Origin: Ananas comosus
Taxonomy: Eukaryota > Streptophyta > Magnoliopsida > Poales > Bromeliaceae
DNA length: 64,000 nt
Direction: 5' to 3'
Assembly: GCF_001540865.1 (NCBI RefSeq)
Contig: NC_033639.1
Coordinates: 10,714,432-10,778,431 of the forward strand
Both the position numbers and the translations under genes were made by a program. Positions 59,603 to 64,000 of this stretch are shown piece by piece (the stretch's first letter is position 1; each line of letters opens with the position of its first letter). The notes below the pieces were generated by a model. That model did no database searches. It worked only from the letters and a program-made list of their open reading frames with translations, and was not told where the DNA came from.

Positions 59603-62600
59603 TTAGCGATACCAGAAACCAGGGCGAGGGTTTGTGGGCCTTGGGGAAGGGGCTCCATAAGGAGGCCTAGGATGCGGCGCTGCGTATGGTGAACCTGCCC
59701 AGGGAATTCAAACTTTCAAACTTAGTAAAGAGAATGGGGAACAAGTAATAGTTAATGAATATGTGCCTTGGCTCTCAGAACAGTGCAGTTTATTTTCCTA
59801 CCATAGGTGTCTTGTACAGGGTTACGCCATTCATCCAAATGTACCCTACCAGTATGGTGACCAAAACTTGGCAATGGTTGTCCAGCATACGAAGGTGGAG
59901 TAAACAAATGTGTATAGTTTGATTTTCCATAAGGACTTGAACTCTCAAGGCCAGGACTCCTGAAGGCTTCCGCATCACTGTATCTTTGATAGTGATGGAG
60001 GCTAACTTCACCCGGAGGGATCCAACCACCTTCGCGATTAATTCTCTCGTAGGGATTTGCAGTATTGTAGGTTCCATAGGGAACATAGGGCAAACTCCTA
60101 TCATACTCCGAATAGCTTCTGTGCTGGAGATGCTGTGGCATGTGAGAACCCAGAACACCTGACCTTGTCATGGGATCACCTGAAGAACCAACCCATGGAT
60201 ATGCTGGATCGACCTGCACGATAGAGAAACCATGTCAATGTCAGATTAAACCCTAATTATTGAACTACTAAACCTGATAAAACCAGAAGTGTCATAAGGT
60301 TTACAATCTGAATTAAAACATGACAAAAAAAAATCGGTAAACACACACACACAAAATGACCTCAACAAGTATATGACAGCACTTGATAAAAGACTACAAA
60401 TTTTTACATGTGATAGAGTCTAACATTACTTCAAATATTCAGCAATAAATATCTTCGGGCCTCAGATAGCAAGATACAATTCCCTATTACCTAAAACGAA
60501 CAATCAATATATTATTCTTTGTAAGTAGGAAGACATACTTGCTGATTACTTGGGGAATCACGACACGGAGGCAAGACTATGTGCTGAGAACTCGGGCACT
60601 GATCACCAGGAACTACAACACAGTACCATCCATCAGATGATCAATAATGCAGCTAACATAAAAGAAGCAATATTTGCACATCTATCATTGAAGCTAAAAG
60701 CAACACCTGAAGAAGCTTCTTTGCTCACAACAGAACGGTTAGACACTGACTGGATGGAGCCTTCACGAGAATAAGGTGTGCAACCCCTCTTAAAATTTAT
60801 GCTGGGAGATCCTAGTGCACACTTCATTTCATCTAAGTGTCTTTCTGCTTCTTCTCTGCCTAACTCTGGAAATATAACCTTAACATTATCAAATGTGTCA
60901 GTAATTCATACTACACTAAAAGAAGAGCAGAAGATTAACAATTGGAAACTTAAAAAATACCTCATCGAAAACTTCATTTGAATTAGGCATGCTTTTCTTC
61001 ATTGGTAAGACATAATTGGCTGAAAAAAGCAGTCCTACTCATGTGAGTCCAATACTACAAACAGTGATTTTTAACCAGTAATTCATAGCTTGGATAAAAT
61101 AATTGAGATGTGGTTACCAATCATCTCATTTATTGCTTCTGCAGGAACCTCCTTTCCCATTTCCTTAAATCGTTTCTCTGACCGAAACTTGAGCTCATTT
61201 GGTGGTGGGAATATGACAACTGCTACCTACAGCAGCAATAGTACGGCACAGAATGTTAAACTTACCAAGATATTGCCAATTGAAAAGTAAATGTAAATTC
61301 ATACAGGAGAAGAACCCCACGTCTTTTCTTTTATTAATATATTTACTTTTTTAAAGCTTACCTTGTGGTAATCTGCAAATGCTTTTAGTTTTCGGTTACG
61401 AGCACTCTTGTAAACATTGGTTTGATCAATAATGTAGTTGCGGGGAGTCTTTGCAGCCCTAGCTAATAAGGTATTAAATATTCCCGTCGCACGATTCATC
61501 AAGCGCTCAAAACGTTCACCATAGTTGTTCTTACGTAAGAGCCCTGGAACCTGCAAAGATTATGTATAAACACAACATCCTCGATCAGATAGCTTTTCTC
61601 AGGGAAACAACTTGATAAACAAAACTGCTTGACAGACCTTCATTTGATCCAAAGCAAGGTTAGTACCGAGAAGGATGTATCGCTTCTCCGGATGATCTTT
61701 CACCCAGTTTTCTGCCCATGTAGTCTTCCCAGAGGCAGGTAAGCCAACCATCATCAACACTTGACATTCTTTTTGCCTCGTGAAAGTGGGGCCAAATATT
61801 GCATTTCGATCTGCAAGGGCTGAACTCCATGGCTTGTACCCATCCTCCGGAACCAACCCATCCTCCAAGCTAAATTGCAACTGGACCGCAACGTTTTTCA
61901 AGAGAACATGAGGAAATAACGCAGATTCCCAGGGCAAAGTCCGCAACGGAGCGTCCACCATGCCAAGACCCCTTGAAGTAGCATCAAAATGCTGGGCAAT
62001 GCCCAACCACTGACCGTTTTTCGAGAACCCAATTGAAGCTAACGGCCTACTCTCGAGGTCCACGGCACAGACAATTGTATCTCCAACACCAAATTTTGTA
62101 CCGTAGTGCGAAAAGTTGCCCTTGTTCGAGAATTTGCCGGTCCCGCCAAATCCAAAGCTATGGTCAGTCTCTCCAAGGTTCCCCACGGGATCGGCCCCTC
62201 TCGAAATACCGACGCGGCACAGATGCTGCTGATCAGAGGGCGTGTCTGCCATGTCGACCACCTGCTCAGAAATGATTTTGCAACCGAAGCAGTACTTTCC
62301 AGCGGTCATCCCAACAGAAGCTCGGGCACCGGACCAGCAGTAGGCGAATCCTTCTTCATGCAGCGCATGTCCTCGGAGGCCATCTTCACCCACCTCGAAA
62401 TCTGACACCAACAAAAGGAGGACATCATCATTCAGCGAACTGAAACGAAACGTGAATAGGAAGGAAGGAAGGAAGGCAGGAAGGAAGGAGGGGGAAATCG
62501 CATGAAAACTGGATTATAATACTCACAAGAATGGAATTAACAATGGAGGACTTCCTACTTCCTACTTCCCACTTCCTATAAGGATGATGATTGTAGGAGG

Positions 62601-62799
62601 AGGAGGAGGAGGAGGAGGGCGATGGAAAGAGAAGGACAGGACGAAGAATACCTAGGTCGCAGTCGGCCGGGTTGAGCTCCACCCTGAGGGGAGAGGGGAA
62701 TGGCTGCACCGCCTCCGAACGGGCCCTCTTGGCCGAGGGTCCTCCTTCTCGGGGAAGGGGGCCATCCCCATCAGCAGTTCGCTGCTGCTTCGACGCCAT
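59603..62799 (-). CDS. hnRNP U-like protein with SPRY and P-loop kinase-like domains, 672 aa
   Basis: Exons on the minus strand: 62799-62652, 62401-61638, 61550-61362, 61226-61118, 61019-60961, 60878-60707, 60612-60539, 60213-59802, 59694-59603. All are GT-AG and sum to 673 codons with stop. The start MASKQQRTADGD is followed by a basic AKRARSEA patch, a possible nuclear signal. The SPRY domain covers about residues 60-230 (GLRGHALHEEGFAYCWSGAR, SFGFGGTGKFSNKG, LASIGFSKNGQWLG). A P-loop GLPASGKT (269-276) and DQTNVYKSARNRK define the ATPase/kinase-like fold of hnRNP U/SAF-A. The C-terminal third is Pro/Tyr/Gly-rich and low complexity. It is probably nuclear and RNA-binding by family; plant functions are poorly known to me. 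Confidence 0.93.
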
Positions 62800-62880
62800 G
62801 GATTGGAGGGAGGAGAGATGAAAGAAGAAGGAGAAGTAGGATGACGAATGCTCAGACCGGGCTTTTCATTCTCATGTACG
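62800..62880 (-). promoter_or_regulatory. hnRNP U-like 5' leader
   Basis: GA-rich DNA directly upstream of the ATG (cat at 62797-62799), consistent with a short leader. No TATA box is evident. Confidence 0.35.
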
Positions 62881-63190
62881 GTTAGCCCCGTTTTGGATTA
62901 GGGAACGACCCGGTCAAAACCAGGCCCAAAGTTGGGATGAGGCCACTAGCAGTTCATTTACCTCGGTTAGCAACCCGGTCAAAACCAGGCCCAAAGTTTG
63001 GATGAGGCCACCACTAGCAGTCCATTTGCCTCGGTTAGCCCCGTTTTGGATTGGGAAACAATCCGGTCAAAACCAGGCCCAAAGTTTGGATGAGGCCACT
63101 AGCAGTCCATTTACCTCGGTTAGCCCCGTTTTGGATTAACCAACCCGGTCAAAACCAGGCCCAAAGTTGGGATGAGCCCATTAGAAGTCC
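62881..63190. repeat. Irregular tandem repeat, four units
   Basis: The core accaggcccaaagtt(t/g)ggatg recurs with its CAGGCC starting at 62921, 62986, 63074 and 63156 (periods 65, 88 and 82). Units differ by presence of gttagccccgttttggatt. The array starts about 80 bp upstream of the hnRNP U-like ATG. Confidence 0.9.
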
Positions 63191-64000
63191 ATTTTCCGCA
63201 AGCCCGAGTTTGTTTTGCTTCCTTTGGATTCAATAACAATATATTCTATGTTACTATTTATGGTGTTATTCTTTCTCGTATTGTCTTGTATTGTTTTATT
63301 TTTGTTTCTTTTTTTGGTTTTATCCCGATTGCTCTTGTTAATGATCTTCTTATGACTTATTCAAGTTGTTGCTTTGCATAATTAATTAATTATGAAGAAG
63401 AAGAGATTTGGAGGACAGAGAAAGAAGGAAATCGAAAAGTAGAAGAAGAACAGAAAAAACCAAAAAGGCAAAAAAAAAAATCTTTTACATTGTTCGGGCG
63501 TACACAAATGGAGATGAGAATGAGTTTTGACGGTCATATTTACTTTAATCAACCTGTTTGAAAACCAAAATTGTTACAACAAAAAGGCAACATAAAAGAG
63601 GCTTCATCAACTTGCGTACATATCTTTTCCCATCTCGGAGTCATTTTAATCACCTAAAACGAAGCCTGGCAGAGCAAGTTCTTCCTCGCTGATTTTATAT
63701 GGCATATGCTGATAATGAAGGCGTCGAAGTATTACACTTTTCTTGTAATTAGAGAGGGACAAAAAAGAAAGAGACAGAAACAAAGTAAAACCAGCCTTAA
63801 CGCTCACATGAAAGAGAACAACCATACTCTATATATATTTTCCTGTAATTGACATAGTGCTCTAGGGACTATAAAAAATTGTTCCAGCATCTTTAATTGC
63901 GGCGGTTAATTCTTCGAAAACAAGCCTTGTGTTAAGGATGAGAAGTCATAATCACTTAGTGACTGATTCGGAGTGGTCGAACGGGAAGAGGATGCATTTG
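63191..64000. other. Intergenic AT-rich DNA to the window end
   Basis: No gene is recognised. The frame at 63172-63381 is a T-rich translation without domain features. A gene could begin beyond the edge. Confidence 0.6.

Overview
This is plant nuclear DNA: genes split by short GT-AG introns, GC-rich first exons with (GA)n or (CT)n tracts in 5' leaders, and LTR retrotransposons, SINEs, a LINE and MITEs between and inside genes. GC-rich first exons and protein sequences close to rice homologues (remembered, not searched) suggest a commelinid-type monocot; I cannot name the species.

Layout. 1-1458: MITE remnant, AT-rich DNA and a GC-rich exon-like island. 1459-7735: a 6.3-kb Ty3/gypsy chromovirus-type element on the minus strand, with both LTRs, PBS, PPT and a broken pol. 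7936-8960: a three-exon gene for a 144-aa protein of unknown function. 9491-10126: solo LTR with a 5-bp target duplication. 11288-15168: VAP4-type MSP-domain gene, followed by a hAT-type MITE (15532-16156). 16-22 kb: repeats, a SINE and a promoter-like island. 21984-24553: STP-type hexose transporter. 26453-28087: intronless gene for a basic 544-aa protein I do not recognise. 32061-33800: intronless ARM-repeat gene (minus). 37419-43419: ten-exon external alternative NAD(P)H dehydrogenase of the NDB type (minus), with a TRIM in an intron. 45559-46407: 5'-truncated LINE. 47006-48177: three paralogous box C/D snoRNA-like RNAs (minus), apparently in one host transcript whose TATA box (49349) and telo-box (49379) face MRE11 head to head. 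50002-58524: 22-exon MRE11. 59603-62799: nine-exon hnRNP U-like SPRY/P-loop gene (minus), convergent with MRE11. 62881-63190: irregular tandem repeat upstream of it.

For VAP4, the transporter, NDB, MRE11 and the hnRNP U-like gene I joined exons by hand. Every joined frame stays open and the total lengths divide by three (284, 514, 577, 716 and 672 aa), which supports the splice calls.

The least explained signal is the three-copy RNA at 47-48 kb: conservation runs from box C to box D and the internal hairpin carries compensatory changes. Second is the shared 3' tail between local SINE copies and the nearby LINE, as expected if the LINE machinery mobilises the SINE. The genes belong to unrelated pathways (membrane contact, sugar uptake, respiration, DNA repair, RNA binding) and do not form an operon-like system.
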